A stretch of DNA of 64,000 nucleotides from Bradyrhizobium betae. Its GTDB lineage: Bacteria > Pseudomonadota > Alphaproteobacteria > Rhizobiales > Xanthobacteraceae. The position numbers and the translations under genes were made by a program. The notes under the pieces are model-generated. The model was given only the letters and a program-made list of their open reading frames with translations. It made no database searches and had not been told where the DNA came from. Every line of letters begins with the position of its first letter. The stretch's first letter is position 1. The stretch lies in contig NZ_CP044543.1 in NCBI RefSeq assembly GCF_008932115.1, positions 6,330,501-6,394,500 on the forward strand, read 5' to 3'. Of this stretch, positions 1-8,964 are shown in pieces.

Positions 1-83
1 GCGGCACAGCCGACCGAAAGCCCTGCCATCAGGCTCAGAACCAGACCCGCGGTTCGCCACGCGGCACGAGGATAGGAGGTCAC
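1..83 (-). CDS. 5' end of a putative exported lipoprotein (partial)
   Basis: Read on the minus strand from a GTG at 81-83, the visible 27 codons encode a short arginine-containing N-terminus, a hydrophobic stretch ([14 protein letters not shown]) and then Cys-Ala, which resembles a lipoprotein signal peptide. The residue three before the Cys is Ser, so the lipobox is imperfect. The gene runs off the left edge and no mature domain is visible. It is divergent from dapA and would share the 84-324 upstream region. In related genomes a lytic transglycosylase often sits here, but nothing in these 83 bases proves that identity. Confidence 0.4.
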   Translation of the reverse strand, partial: MTSYPRAAWRTAGLVLSLMAGLSVGCA

Positions 84-324
84 GGCGTTTCGTCGCCCCG
101 AATCAGTGAGATGGCTCAAGGTCTATCTGTACAAGATATGGCTGTATTTGATTGAATATGCGGACAAAATACCAACAGCCGCTTACCTGCGGCCGGTTTG
201 CACCAGCACCGCGGCAAAATCGCGGCCTAAACGGTGCGTCACACGGATGCGGCCCTTTTACCGCCCGGATAGACCCGGTATGAAGGGGGCTTGCTCACAA
301 GATTGCCGCGTACGGAGGAAGTCC
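84..324. promoter_or_regulatory. divergent intergenic region upstream of dapA
   Basis: These 241 bases separate the divergent lipoprotein-like gene from dapA. A shorter AT-richer patch near 120-170 could hold promoter elements, but I see no confident -35/-10 pair. A GGAGGA ribosome binding site at 314-319 lies five to six bases before the dapA ATG and fixes that start. An open frame continues upstream of dapA through this region but looks like non-coding sequence. Confidence 0.35.
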
Positions 325-1215
325 ATGGCAGCCAAGACGAAATTCCGGGGGTCGTTCACCGCCTTGGTCACGCCGTTCAAGAACGGCTCGCTGGACGAGG
401 CGGCCTTCCGCTCCCTGGTCAACTGGCAGATCTCGGAGGGCACCAACGGCCTCGTCCCGGTCGGCACCACCGGCGAGAGCCCGACGCTCAGCCATGACGA
501 GCACAAGAAGGTCGTCGAATGGTGCATCGCTGAAGCCAAGGGCCGCGTGCCCGTCATCGCGGGAGCCGGCTCCAATTCCACCAAGGAGGCGATCGAGCTC
601 GCCCAGCACGCCGAGAAGGCGGGCGCGGACGCCGTGCTGGTCGTGACACCCTACTACAACAAGCCCACCCAGGAGGGCATGTACCAGCACTTCAAGGCGA
701 TCAACGATGCGATCGGGATTCCGATCATCATCTACAACATCCCGCCGCGCTCGGTGATCGACATGTCGGTCGACACCATGACGCGGCTGTGGGAGCTGAA
801 GAACATTGCCGGCGTCAAGGACGCCACCGCCAGCATGGTCCGCGTGTCACAGCAGCGCGCGGCCATGGGCGAGGACTTCAACCAGCTGTCCGGCGAGGAC
901 GCGACCATTCTCGGCTACATGGCGCATGGCGGCCATGGCTGCATCTCGGTGACCTCGAACGTCGCGCCGCGGCTGTGCTCGGAGTTCCAGGCCGCCTGGG
1001 CGAAGGGCGATACCAAGGCGGCGCTCGCAATCCACGACAAGCTGATGCCGCTGCACAACAATCTCTTCATCGAGAGCAATCCGGCGCCGATCAAGTACGC
1101 GATGTCGTTGCTCGGCAAGCTGGATGAAACGCTGCGGTTGCCGATGGTGCCGGTGTCCGAGCCGACGCGCGTTGCCGTGCGCAGCGCCATGATCCATGCT
1201 GGCCTGATCAACTGA
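325..1215 (+). CDS. dapA: 4-hydroxy-tetrahydrodipicolinate synthase
   Basis: This 296-residue class I aldolase condenses pyruvate with aspartate semialdehyde in the cytoplasm, the first committed step of lysine and meso-diaminopimelate synthesis. The pyruvate-binding TTGES motif, the catalytic tyrosine in [10 protein letters not shown] and the Schiff-base lysine in GVKDATA are all present, and the length is normal. The ATG at 325 is chosen because GGAGGA precedes it and the family N-terminus ([12 protein letters not shown]) begins just after; the open frame upstream to 106 is not conserved-looking. mscL follows after about 30 bases and smpB soon after, a common order in this group. Confidence 0.96.
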   Translation: MAAKTKFRGSFTALVTPFKNGSLDEAAFRSLVNWQISEGTNGLVPVGTTGESPTLSHDEHKKVVEWCIAEAKGRVPVIAGAGSNSTKEAIELAQHAEKAGADAVLVVTPYYNKPTQEGMYQHFKAINDAIGIPIIIYNIPPRSVIDMSVDTMTRLWELKNIAGVKDATASMVRVSQQRAAMGEDFNQLSGEDATILGYMAHGGHGCISVTSNVAPRLCSEFQAAWAKGDTKAALAIHDKLMPLHNNLFIESNPAPIKYAMSLLGKLDETLRLPMVPVSEPTRVAVRSAMIHAGLIN

Positions 1216-1246
1216 TGCGGTAACAAACAAAGTCAGGGAGCCGTTC

Positions 1247-1687
1247 ATGAGTGTCGATGACAAGGGAAGACGGATGCTCACGGAGTTCCGCGAGTTCGCC
1301 ATGAAGGGCAACGTCGTCGATCTCGCAGTCGGCGTCATCATCGGCGCAGCCTTCGGTGCCATCGTCACGTCGCTGGTCGGTGACATCATCATGCCGATCA
1401 TCGGCGCCGCCACCGGCGGCCTCGACTTCTCGAACTACTTCGCCCCCTTGTCGAAGGCGGTTACAGCCACCAACTTAGCGGATGCGAAAAAGCAAGGCGC
1501 CGTACTTGCTTACGGCAACTTCCTGACGCTGACGATCAACTTCATCATCGTCGCCTTCGTGCTGTTCCTGGTGATCCGTGCCATGAACACGCTGAAGCGG
1601 AAAGAAGAGACCAAGCCCGCGGAGCCGCCGAAACCGTCGGCCGAGGTCGTGCTGTTGACCGAGATCCGCGATCTCCTCAAGAAGTGA
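1247..1687 (+). CDS. mscL: large-conductance mechanosensitive channel
   Basis: The 146-residue inner-membrane protein forms a homopentameric channel that opens under membrane tension during hypo-osmotic shock. The N-terminal amphipathic segment ([21 protein letters not shown]), first membrane helix through [12 protein letters not shown], periplasmic loop (about residues 58-82), second membrane helix ([13 protein letters not shown]) and charged C-terminal helix are all in family order. GGGAG at 1236-1240 supports the ATG at 1247; a second Met ten codons in would give a slightly shorter form nearer the usual 136 residues. It lies 31 bases after dapA and may be cotranscribed with it. Confidence 0.95.
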   Translation: MSVDDKGRRMLTEFREFAMKGNVVDLAVGVIIGAAFGAIVTSLVGDIIMPIIGAATGGLDFSNYFAPLSKAVTATNLADAKKQGAVLAYGNFLTLTINFIIVAFVLFLVIRAMNTLKRKEETKPAEPPKPSAEVVLLTEIRDLLKK

Positions 1688-1746
1688 CGCGCGCGCTTCA
1701 TCCAAACTGTTAGCGTCGCGACGCATCCCGACCGGATTTGCCTGTT

Positions 1747-2220
1747 ATGGCCGAGAAGAACGAACGTCCCATCAAGGTCATGGCGGAAAACCGCAAGGCC
1801 CGCTTCAACTACGCCATCGAGGATACCATCGAGGCGGGCATTGCGCTGACCGGCACCGAGGTCAAGTCGATCCGCAACGGCAAGAGCACGATCGCGGAAT
1901 CCTATGCCGATTCCAAGAACGGCGAGATCTGGCTGATCAACGCCACCATCCCCGAATATCTCCAGGGCAACCGCTTCAATCACGAGCCCAAGCGGCCGCG
2001 GAAGCTGCTGCTCCATCGCCGGCAGATCAACAAGCTGATGGGTGCGGTCGATCGCGAGGGCATGACGCTGATTCCGCTCAAGCTCTATTTCAACGAGAGA
2101 GGTCGCGCCAAATTGCAGCTTGCGGTTGCAAAAGGCAAGAAGCTGCACGACAAGCGCGAGACCGAGAAGAAGCGCGACTGGAGCCGGGAGAAGGGTCGGC
2201 TGATGCGGGCGAGGGGATAG
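1747..2220 (+). CDS. smpB: SsrA-binding protein SmpB
   Basis: SmpB binds tmRNA and takes part in trans-translation, which rescues stalled ribosomes. The 157-residue protein has the family hallmarks: [13 protein letters not shown] near the N-terminus, the GTEVKSIR loop, and the basic C-terminal tail with [10 protein letters not shown] and KKRDW that enters the mRNA channel. The ATG at 1747 (MAEKNERP) is preferred over an in-frame TTG three codons upstream. The peroxiredoxin gene starts only four bases after the stop, so the two are probably cotranscribed. No tmRNA (ssrA) gene is visible in this window. Confidence 0.95.
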   Translation: MAEKNERPIKVMAENRKARFNYAIEDTIEAGIALTGTEVKSIRNGKSTIAESYADSKNGEIWLINATIPEYLQGNRFNHEPKRPRKLLLHRRQINKLMGAVDREGMTLIPLKLYFNERGRAKLQLAVAKGKKLHDKRETEKKRDWSREKGRLMRARG

Positions 2221-2224
2221 TGAA

Positions 2225-2824
2225 ATGAACCAGAAAAACCTGCTCGAGGTCGACTGGAGCCTGATCCCCGCACCCACCGATGACGGCGCTGCGGCGCATC
2301 TCGAAGGCATGACGCTGCCGGCGATCAGCCTGTTTGCCACGAATGATACCTCGGTGACGCTGTCGGCTCTGCCCGGCCGGACCGTGGTGTTTGCCTATCC
2401 GCGCACCGGCGAGCCCGGCAAGATCTCACTGGTCGACGATTGGGACATGATCCCGGGCGCGCGCGGTTGCACGCCGCAGACTTGCGCGTTTCGCGATCTG
2501 TTCGCCGAGCTGAAGGCCGCCGGCGCCGCACACGTGTTCGGTCTGTCGACCCAGAGCAATGCGTACCAGACCGAGATGGCCTCGCGGCTGCATCTGCCGT
2601 TTCCCGTGCTGTCGGACGAGAAGCTGGCGCTGACCCGCGCGCTCAATCTGCCGACCATGGAGGTCGCGGGCCTGACCCTGATCAAGCGCCTCGCGCTGAT
2701 CATCGACGACGCCAGCATCACGCATGTGTTCTACCCGGTGTTTCCGCCCGACCGGAATGCCGGCGATGTGCTGGGTTGGCTGAAGGCCAATCCGGCGCAC
2801 CCAACTCTCTCTCCTTCATCCTGA
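2225..2824 (+). CDS. peroxiredoxin, BCP/PrxQ-like
   Basis: A 199-residue thioredoxin-fold peroxidase predicted to reduce hydrogen peroxide or organic peroxides. The region around residues 78-91 (ARGCTPQTCAFRD) carries Cys82 as the probable peroxidatic cysteine and Cys87 five residues later, the spacing seen in PrxQ/BCP-type enzymes. The core FAYPRTGEPGK resembles the family's FYPKDxTPGC block, though without the usual cysteine there. It begins four bases after smpB. The last codons and the stop fall inside a palindromic repeat starting at 2816, so the C-terminal tail may have been set by repeat insertion. Confidence 0.85.
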   Translation: MNQKNLLEVDWSLIPAPTDDGAAAHLEGMTLPAISLFATNDTSVTLSALPGRTVVFAYPRTGEPGKISLVDDWDMIPGARGCTPQTCAFRDLFAELKAAGAAHVFGLSTQSNAYQTEMASRLHLPFPVLSDEKLALTRALNLPTMEVAGLTLIKRLALIIDDASITHVFYPVFPPDRNAGDVLGWLKANPAHPTLSPSS

Positions 2825-2946
2825 GGTGCTTGTCCTGCAACGCAGGACGAGCCTCGAAGGACGACGGCCCGGCTGCATCCCGGCCGCTCATCCTTCGAGG
2901 CTCGCCATGCGCCGCTTCGCGCCGCACGGCTCACGCCTCAGGATGA
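2816..2946. repeat. palindromic intergenic repeat (TCATCCTGAGG family)
   Basis: The block is bounded by an 11-base inverted repeat, TCATCCTGAGG at 2816-2826 and CCTCAGGATGA at 2936-2946. Inside, GAGCCTCGAAGGA and TCCTTCGAGGCTCG form a second nested pair. It lies between two convergent genes and overlaps the 3' end of the peroxiredoxin gene, supplying its TGA stop. It is the only copy of this type I see in the window. The sequence resembles a repeat scattered through Bradyrhizobium genomes, which is recollection rather than a search result. Confidence 0.7.
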
Positions 2947-2986
2947 CGGTTCGAATACCGTCTCCCGCCTCGCGAGACGCCATGCT

Positions 2987-3664
2987 TCAATCGAGATCAG
3001 CCTTGATCCTGGCGAACACGCTGCGGAACATGTCCGTCGTCAGCACGCGCGTATTCGTGTTGTAGCGCGAGCAGTGATAGCTGTCGTAGAGCCTGAACGG
3101 GCCGGCCTGATGCACCGCGCCATGGCCGAATGGGGCCTGCGAGGCCTTCAGCTTCAGCGGCTTGAGCACGCTGTCGTGCGCAATCCGCCCGAGCGCGACG
3201 ATCGCGCGCAGCTTCGGCATCGTCTCGAGGTTCGCGACGAGGAACTGGCGGCAGGTGTTGATCTCGGCCGGCAGCGGCTTGTTCTGCGGCGGCACGCAAT
3301 GCACCGCATTGGCGATGCGGCAATCGACCAGTTTGAGGCCGTCGTCCGGCCGCGCCTGATAGGTGCCCTTGGCAAAGCCGTATTCGAGCAGCGTGGCGTA
3401 GAGCAAGTCGCCGGCATAGTCGCCGGTGAAGGGGCGGCCGGTGCGGTTGGCGCCCTGCATCCCCGGCGCAAGGCCGACGATCAGGAGGCGCGCCTTGATG
3501 TCGCCGAAGGGCGGGACGGGCGCATTGTGCCATAACGGCTCCCGCGCGCGGTTCGCCTCGCGAAAGGCGACCAGGCGCGGACAGAGCGGACAGTCACGGT
3601 CGGGAACGAGGGTGGGCGAGGCCTGGTGGCTTAACCGGGCCGCCTCACTCTTCGAAGTCGTCAT
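2987..3664 (-). CDS. uracil-DNA glycosylase, family 5 (UDGb-like)
   Basis: This 225-residue enzyme is predicted to excise uracil and other deaminated bases from DNA. The family-5 motif GLAPGMQGANRTGRPFTGD (about residues 64-82) lacks the polar catalytic residue of family-1 enzymes, as expected for UDGb. Four cysteines (residues 25, 28, 123 and 138) match the ligands of the 4Fe-4S cluster of family 4 and 5 enzymes. The C-terminal motif reads YHCSRYNTNTRVLT, close to the family HPSxxNTxxG loop but with Cys-Ser in place of Pro-Ser. The gene overlaps the upstream NYN-domain gene by 20 bases, so translation is probably coupled. Confidence 0.9.
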   Translation of the reverse strand: MTTSKSEAARLSHQASPTLVPDRDCPLCPRLVAFREANRAREPLWHNAPVPPFGDIKARLLIVGLAPGMQGANRTGRPFTGDYAGDLLYATLLEYGFAKGTYQARPDDGLKLVDCRIANAVHCVPPQNKPLPAEINTCRQFLVANLETMPKLRAIVALGRIAHDSVLKPLKLKASQAPFGHGAVHQAGPFRLYDSYHCSRYNTNTRVLTTDMFRSVFARIKADLD

Positions 3665-4289
3665 CGCCCCTCGGCGCCATCGTGGTTGCGCGCTGGAGGA
3701 ATTGCGGGGCGTGGTGGCGTGCCTCGCGCTCGCTGCGGTCGCGCGGGGCGGGGCGTTCGGACGGGTCGCGGCCGAGCTTGGATTGCAGCTCGACGAGGTC
3801 GGTGAAGACGTCGGCCTGGCGGCGCAACTCGTCGGCGATCATCGGCGGCTGGCTCGCGATGGTGGAGATCACGGTGACCCGCACGCCGCGGCGCTGGACG
3901 GCCTCGACCAGAGAACGGAAATCGCCGTCACCCGAGAACAGCACCATCTGATCGATGTGCTCGGCGAGCTCCATGGCGTCCACGGCGAGCTCGATGTCCA
4001 TGTTGCCCTTGACCTTGCGGCGGCCGGAGGCGTCGATGAACTCCTTGGTCGCCTTGGTGACGACGGTGTAGCCGTTGTAGTCCAGCCAGTCGATCAGCGG
4101 ACGGATCGAGGAGTATTCCTGATCCTCGATAATCGCGGTGTAGTAGAACGCCCGCAACAGCGTCCCGCGGCTCTGAAACTCCTTCAGCAGGCGCTTGTAG
4201 TCGATGTCGAAGCCCAGAGTTTTCGCCGTCGCGTAGAGATTGGCTCCGTCGATGAAGAGCGCGATCTTGTCGGTAGAGGAAGGTGACAT
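3645..4289 (-). CDS. NYN domain protein (LabA/DUF88 family, PIN-like fold)
   Basis: The 214-residue protein has the acidic pocket of NYN/PIN-like nucleases: FIDGANLY near residues 12-19, a central GNMDIELAVDAM segment and LFSGDGDFRSLV. These acidic residues would bind metal for RNA cleavage, but no substrate is known for this branch. A low-complexity, charged tail follows from about residue 175 (RDRSEREARHH). It lies directly upstream of, and overlaps, the uracil-DNA glycosylase gene on the same strand. The pairing may reflect shared transcription rather than shared function. Confidence 0.88.
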   Translation of the reverse strand: MSPSSTDKIALFIDGANLYATAKTLGFDIDYKRLLKEFQSRGTLLRAFYYTAIIEDQEYSSIRPLIDWLDYNGYTVVTKATKEFIDASGRRKVKGNMDIELAVDAMELAEHIDQMVLFSGDGDFRSLVEAVQRRGVRVTVISTIASQPPMIADELRRQADVFTDLVELQSKLGRDPSERPAPRDRSEREARHHAPQFLQRATTMAPRGDDDFEE

Positions 4290-4616
4290 TCAGTTTGCTC
4301 GCGTAGAGTTCGTGATTAATCGTTTATTGTTGGCGCGCGGCAAGCCGCGCACTTCAGAGTGCCGCCGAAACCCGTCGAAACCGCAAATCCGGAGAAGCGG
4401 GTGCAATCAAGGTATAGTTATGACGGACTTTCATACACCCGGCGCTGCCTTCAATAATGGCAGCCCGGGAAACCACCCATCCCAGCCCCAGTGTGGGGGT
4501 AGCAGAGCCGTTTGGCGAGGCCAAATCACAAATTGGCCTTGCGAAACCGCCCCGGCCCCTATAACTAGCCCCGATCATCCACATATTTCGTCCCACCCAC
4601 AACGGAGCGACTGTCC
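4290..4616. promoter_or_regulatory. divergent intergenic region between the NYN gene and rpoZ
   Basis: This 327-base gap separates two divergently transcribed genes and must hold both promoters. I see no convincing gene in it. The part nearest the NYN gene (about 4300-4340) is AT-richer than the surroundings, which fits a promoter. A short GGCAGCCCGGG stretch and other GC-rich palindromic patches occur at 4450-4510. No strong terminator or known operator is recognised. Confidence 0.35.
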
Positions 4617-5009
4617 ATGGCTCGCGTCACCGTAGAAGATTGTATCGACAAGGTCGACAACCGGTTTGACCTGGTCCTGCTGGCCGCCCACCGTGCCCGC
4701 ATGATCTCGTCCGGTTCACAACTAACGGTTGACCGCGATAACGACAAGAACCCTGTTGTGTCTTTGCGCGAAATTGCTGACACGACCATCTCTCCGGAGG
4801 ACCTCCGCGAGGAGCTGGTGCACTCGCTCCAGAAGTTCGTCGAGGTTGACGAGCCCGAGCCCGACACGGTGCCGTTGATCGGTTCCGCCGGCGCCAGCGT
4901 CGATGCGGACGATACCGAAGTTGCCGTGGAGCGCATGACCGAAGAGGAGCTCCTGAAGGGCCTCGAGGGCCTCGCGCCGCCGGAAGAGCAGCCCGAGGAG
5001 GACGAGTAA
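4617..5009 (+). CDS. rpoZ: DNA-directed RNA polymerase omega subunit
   Basis: Omega helps assembly and stability of RNA polymerase and contributes to the (p)ppGpp site. The 130-residue sequence begins [20 protein letters not shown], followed by AAHRARMI and [11 protein letters not shown], the standard omega core, and ends in a long acidic tail typical of Rhizobiales. It lies just upstream of rsh, the ppGpp synthetase gene, a conserved neighbourhood in proteobacteria. A perfect 12-base-pair terminator follows, so rpoZ and rsh are probably separate transcripts here. Confidence 0.95.
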   Translation: MARVTVEDCIDKVDNRFDLVLLAAHRARMISSGSQLTVDRDNDKNPVVSLREIADTTISPEDLREELVHSLQKFVEVDEPEPDTVPLIGSAGASVDADDTEVAVERMTEEELLKGLEGLAPPEEQPEEDE

Positions 5010-5047
5010 ATCGTCCATCGCAGTCGTCGACTTCTTGTGATCTTATC

Positions 5048-5084
5048 AAAGGCCCGAACCCGTGTTCGGGCCTTTGCTTTTGTT
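5048..5084 (+). terminator. rho-independent terminator of rpoZ
   Basis: AAAGGCCCGAAC at 5048-5059 pairs perfectly with GTTCGGGCCTTT at 5064-5075 around a four-base loop, and a T-rich run (GCTTTTGTT) follows. It starts 39 bases after the rpoZ stop codon. Confidence 0.9.
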
Positions 5085-5217
5085 GGCGTTTTCGTGGTTA
5101 CCATAGCGTTGCCGGTTTGCGCTGCGCGCCTTTCACCGAATTGATCGGACGCGCGCGCGATCGGAGCTAAGATGTATGCAACGGGCCGTCTCGTGGTCTG
5201 TTTGAAGGCAGGACAGA

Positions 5218-7503
5218 ATGGTGTATCGGCGCCGGAGACCAACGCAGATGATGGCCGCAACCGAATCGGTTGCCGTGGCCCCGACTGCGCCGGTGGCCCG
5301 TCCGGCCAGACCGCGTGCGCGCATGATGCGTCAATATGACCTCGTCGAGCGCGTCAGGTCGTACAATCCGAACACCAACGAAGACCTGCTGAACCGCGCC
5401 TATGTCTACGCCATGAAGGCGCATGGTTCGCAGACCCGCGCCTCGGGCGATCCGTATTTCTCGCACCCGCTCGAAGTGGCGGCGATTCTCACCGACCTGA
5501 AGCTCGACGATGCCACCATCGTGGCCGCCCTGCTGCACGACACGATCGAGGACACCGAAGCGACGCGGGCCGAGATCGACCAGATCTTCGGCCCCGAGAT
5601 CGGCGCGCTGGTCGAGGGCCTGACCAAGCTTAAGCGGCTGGAGCTGGTGTCGCGCGAGGCCAAGCAGGCCGAGAACCTGCGCAAATTGTTGCTGGCCATT
5701 GCCGACGATGTTCGCGTGCTTCTGGTCAAGCTCGCCGACCGTCTGCACAACATGCGCACGCTGGATTTCGTGCCGACGGAATCGCGCCGCCGCATCGCCG
5801 AAGAGACGCTCGATATCTATGCGCCGCTGGCGGGGCGCATGGGCATGCAGGAAATGCGCGAGGAGCTGGAGGATCTGTCCTTCCGCACGCTCGATCCCGA
5901 AGCCTATACGGTGGTGATGCAGCGCCTCGACGCGCTTGCCGAGCGCAACCGCAACCTGATCGGCGAGATCGAGGACCAGCTCTCCAACAATCTGCGCCAC
6001 CGCGGCCTCGGCGCACGGGTCTACGGCCGCCGCAAGAAGCCATTCTCGATCTGGACCAAGATGGAACGCAAGTCGGTCGGCTTCGAGCAATTGTCCGACA
6101 TCTTCGGCTTTCGCGTCGTCGTCAACGACATCGAGTCCTGCTATCGCGCGCTCGGTATCGTCCACACCACCTGGCCGGTCGTGCCGGGCCGCTTCAAGGA
6201 CTACATCTCGACGCCGAAGCAGAACGACTACCGCTCGATCCACACCACCGTGATCGGTCCCGGCAACCAGCGCGTCGAGCTCCAGATTCGCACCGAGGCG
6301 ATGGACCAGATTGCCGAGCGCGGCATCGCCGCGCACGCGTTCTACAAGGAAGGCGCGGGCTCGCCGACCGAATTCCTCAAGCGCGAGTCCAACGCGTTTG
6401 CCTGGCTGCGCCATACGATCGGCATTCTCTCGGAGAGCGCCAACCCCGAGGAATTCCTCGAGCATACCAAGCTCGAGCTGTTCCACGACCAGGTGTTCTG
6501 CTTCACCCCGAAGGGCAAGCTGATCGCGCTGCCGCGCCATGCCAACGTGATCGATTTCGCCTATGCCGTGCATACCGACGTCGGCAACAGCGCGGTCGGC
6601 TGCAAGATCAACGGCAAGTTCGCGCCGCTGTCCTCGGAGCTGCAGAACGGCGACGAGGTCGAGGTGCTGACCTCTGAAGCGCAATCGGCGCCGCCCTCGG
6701 CCTGGGAGACGCTCGCGGTCACCGGCAAGGCGCGGGCCGCGATCCGCCGTGCCACGCGCACCGCCGTGCGCGACCAATATGTCGGCCTCGGCCGGCGCAT
6801 CGTGGAGCGCCTGTTCGAGCGCGCCAAGATCGAATACGCCGACGACAAGCTCAAGGGGGCGCTGCCGCGGCTCGCGCGCACCTCGATCGAGGACGTCATG
6901 GCGGCGGTCGGACGCGGCGAGATCAAGGCCTCCCACGTCGCGCGCGCGATGTATCCCGACTACAAGGAGGAGCGCGTCGCGCGCTACGGCGTCAAGAAGG
7001 GGCTTGCCGCCAAGCTCAAGGAGAAATCCTCGGAGGCTCCGCGCAGCCCGGTCGCGATCCCGATCGGCGGCATCAATTCCGACCTGCCGGTGAAGTTCGC
7101 GCCGAATGGCGGCGCCGTGCCCGGCGACCGCATCGTCGGCATCGTCACGCCGGGCGAGGGCATCACGATCTATCCGATTCAGGCGCCGGCCCTGAAGGAT
7201 TTCGAGGAGGAGCCGGAGCGCTGGCTCGACGTGCGCTGGGACATCGAGGACTCAGTGCCGCAGCGTTTCCCGGCCCGGATCAGGGTCGAGAACGTCAACG
7301 AGCCCGGCGCGCTGGCGCAGATCGCGACCGTGATCGCCGAGCACGACGGCAACATCGACAACATCAGCATGCAGCGCCGCTCGCCTGATTTCACGGAGAC
7401 GACGATCGACCTCGAAGTCTACGATCTCAAGCATTTGAGCGCGATCCTCGCCCAGCTGCGCGCGAAGGCGGTCGTCGCCCGCGTCGAACGTGTTAATGGA
7501 TAG
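5218..7503 (+). CDS. rsh: bifunctional (p)ppGpp synthetase/hydrolase (RelA/SpoT homologue)
   Basis: The enzyme makes and degrades (p)ppGpp, the stringent-response alarmone. The 761 residues contain an intact HD hydrolase domain (FSHP with His83, HDTIEDT at 107-113), a RelA synthetase domain (GRRKKPFSIWTKM, DIFGFRVVV, DYRSIHTTVIG), a TGS domain (FCFTPKGKLIALPRHANVIDFAYAVHTDVG region) and a C-terminal ACT domain. Both catalytic halves look functional, as expected for the single long Rsh of alphaproteobacteria. The start at 5218 has an AGGCAGGA ribosome site; a Met ten or eleven codons in, after CGGAG, is an alternative because the N-terminal 35 residues are low complexity. Confidence 0.95.
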   Translation: MVYRRRRPTQMMAATESVAVAPTAPVARPARPRARMMRQYDLVERVRSYNPNTNEDLLNRAYVYAMKAHGSQTRASGDPYFSHPLEVAAILTDLKLDDATIVAALLHDTIEDTEATRAEIDQIFGPEIGALVEGLTKLKRLELVSREAKQAENLRKLLLAIADDVRVLLVKLADRLHNMRTLDFVPTESRRRIAEETLDIYAPLAGRMGMQEMREELEDLSFRTLDPEAYTVVMQRLDALAERNRNLIGEIEDQLSNNLRHRGLGARVYGRRKKPFSIWTKMERKSVGFEQLSDIFGFRVVVNDIESCYRALGIVHTTWPVVPGRFKDYISTPKQNDYRSIHTTVIGPGNQRVELQIRTEAMDQIAERGIAAHAFYKEGAGSPTEFLKRESNAFAWLRHTIGILSESANPEEFLEHTKLELFHDQVFCFTPKGKLIALPRHANVIDFAYAVHTDVGNSAVGCKINGKFAPLSSELQNGDEVEVLTSEAQSAPPSAWETLAVTGKARAAIRRATRTAVRDQYVGLGRRIVERLFERAKIEYADDKLKGALPRLARTSIEDVMAAVGRGEIKASHVARAMYPDYKEERVARYGVKKGLAAKLKEKSSEAPRSPVAIPIGGINSDLPVKFAPNGGAVPGDRIVGIVTPGEGITIYPIQAPALKDFEEEPERWLDVRWDIEDSVPQRFPARIRVENVNEPGALAQIATVIAEHDGNIDNISMQRRSPDFTETTIDLEVYDLKHLSAILAQLRAKAVVARVERVNG

Positions 7504-7547
7504 ACGCATCTTGCATGCGTCCATCCCCTTGATTTCGTGAGTCCTGA

Positions 7548-8300
7548 ATGCCCGCTTCTCCGCTCCGCCTTGGCGTCAATGTCGACCATGTCGCGACCCT
7601 GCGTAACGCGCGCGGTGGCCGCAATCCCGATCCGGTGCGCGCGGCGCTGCTTGCGATCGAGGCCGGCGCCGACGGCATCACTGCCCATTTGCGCGAGGAT
7701 CGCCGGCACATCCGCGACGAGGACATGGCGCGGCTCAAGGCGGAGATCTCCAAGCCGCTCAATTTCGAGATGGCGGCGACCGACGACATGATGCGGATCT
7801 CGCTCGCCACCAGGCCGCATGCGGTGTGCCTGGTGCCGGAGCGCCGGCAGGAGGTAACGACGGAAGGCGGGCTCGACGTGGTCGGCCAGCACAATGCGCT
7901 TGCGCCCTATATCGCGCGGCTGAACGATGCCGGCATCCGCGTTTCGCTGTTCATCGCCGCCGACCCCGCCCAGATCGAGATGGCGGCGCGGCTGCGCGCG
8001 CCCGTGATCGAGATCCACACCGGCGCCTGGTGCGACGCCGTGGTCGACGGCCACACCGACAAGGCCGAGGCCGAGTGGAAGCGGATCGTGGCGGGCGTGA
8101 AGCTGGCGAAGGCCGCCGGGCTGGAAGTGCACGCCGGCCACGGGCTCGACTACGTGACCGCGGAGACGATCGCGGCACTGCCTGAGATCATGGAGCTCAA
8201 CATCGGCTACTACATGATCGGCGAAGCCTTGTTCGTCGGCCTCGCCGAGACCGTGCGCAGCATGCGCGCGGCGATGGATCGCGGCCGGAGCCGGGCATGA
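7548..8300 (+). CDS. pdxJ: pyridoxine 5'-phosphate synthase
   Basis: PdxJ condenses 3-amino-2-oxopropyl phosphate with deoxyxylulose 5-phosphate, the ring-closing step of de novo vitamin B6 synthesis. The 250-residue TIM barrel shows [17 protein letters not shown] at the N-terminus, [16 protein letters not shown], and [10 protein letters not shown] near the C-terminus, all family signatures. It follows rsh by 44 bases and overlaps acpS by four bases (ATGA), giving the conserved pdxJ-acpS-lepB-rnc-era order. Confidence 0.95.
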   Translation: MPASPLRLGVNVDHVATLRNARGGRNPDPVRAALLAIEAGADGITAHLREDRRHIRDEDMARLKAEISKPLNFEMAATDDMMRISLATRPHAVCLVPERRQEVTTEGGLDVVGQHNALAPYIARLNDAGIRVSLFIAADPAQIEMAARLRAPVIEIHTGAWCDAVVDGHTDKAEAEWKRIVAGVKLAKAAGLEVHAGHGLDYVTAETIAALPEIMELNIGYYMIGEALFVGLAETVRSMRAAMDRGRSRA

Positions 8301-8716
8301 TCATCGGCATCGGCTCCGACCTGATCGACATCACCCGCGTCGGCAAGGTGATCGAGCGCCATGGCGAGCGCTTCCTCGACCGCATCTTCACGGCGGCCGA
8401 GCGGGCCAAGGCGGAGCGCCGGGCCAAGAACGAGAAGATGGTGGTGGCGACCTACGCCAAGCGCTTTGCCGCCAAGGAGGCCTGCTCCAAGGCGCTCGGC
8501 ACCGGCATCCGGCGCGGTGTCTGGTGGCGCGACATGGGCGTGGTCAACCTGCCGGGGGGACGGCCGACCATGCAATTGACGGGTGGGGCGCTCGCCCGGC
8601 TGCAGGCCCTGACGCCGAAGGGGTTCGAGGCGAGGATCGACCTGTCGATCACCGACGACTGGCCGCTGGCACAGGCGTTCGTCATCATTTCCGCCGTGCC
8701 GCAGGCCAAGCCCTGA
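8297..8716 (+). CDS. acpS: holo-[acyl-carrier-protein] synthase
   Basis: AcpS transfers the 4'-phosphopantetheine group from CoA to the serine of apo-acyl carrier protein, activating fatty acid synthesis. The 139-residue protein starts [14 protein letters not shown], with the metal-binding Asp, and has the second motif [14 protein letters not shown]. The start overlaps the pdxJ stop (ATGA), which indicates coupled translation. A 248-base gap then separates it from lepB. Confidence 0.95.
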   Translation: MIIGIGSDLIDITRVGKVIERHGERFLDRIFTAAERAKAERRAKNEKMVVATYAKRFAAKEACSKALGTGIRRGVWWRDMGVVNLPGGRPTMQLTGGALARLQALTPKGFEARIDLSITDDWPLAQAFVIISAVPQAKP

Positions 8717-8964
8717 CAATCAACAGGCGATTTTATAATTCGTATTAAAGATCAATATCTTACGAAGTTTTGACGCGATCCTTGATTGCGTGGCCCCTGA
8801 CAACCGTCTAAAAGTCCGCCGACGCAAATCAGGTTGGGCGAATTCGGCTTTACGCCGGAATTGGCCCTTATTATCAGAATCAGGACAATCTCCTTGGGCC
8901 GTGAGCGATGGGCTGTTCGCGGGAGGAGGGCGCTCTGTGACCGCCGGCCGGAATTGAGAGAGCA

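Noticed and set aside
106..324. Longer start of dapA at 106
   Set aside because: The extra 73 residues do not resemble the family, and the GGAGGA site fixes the start at 325.
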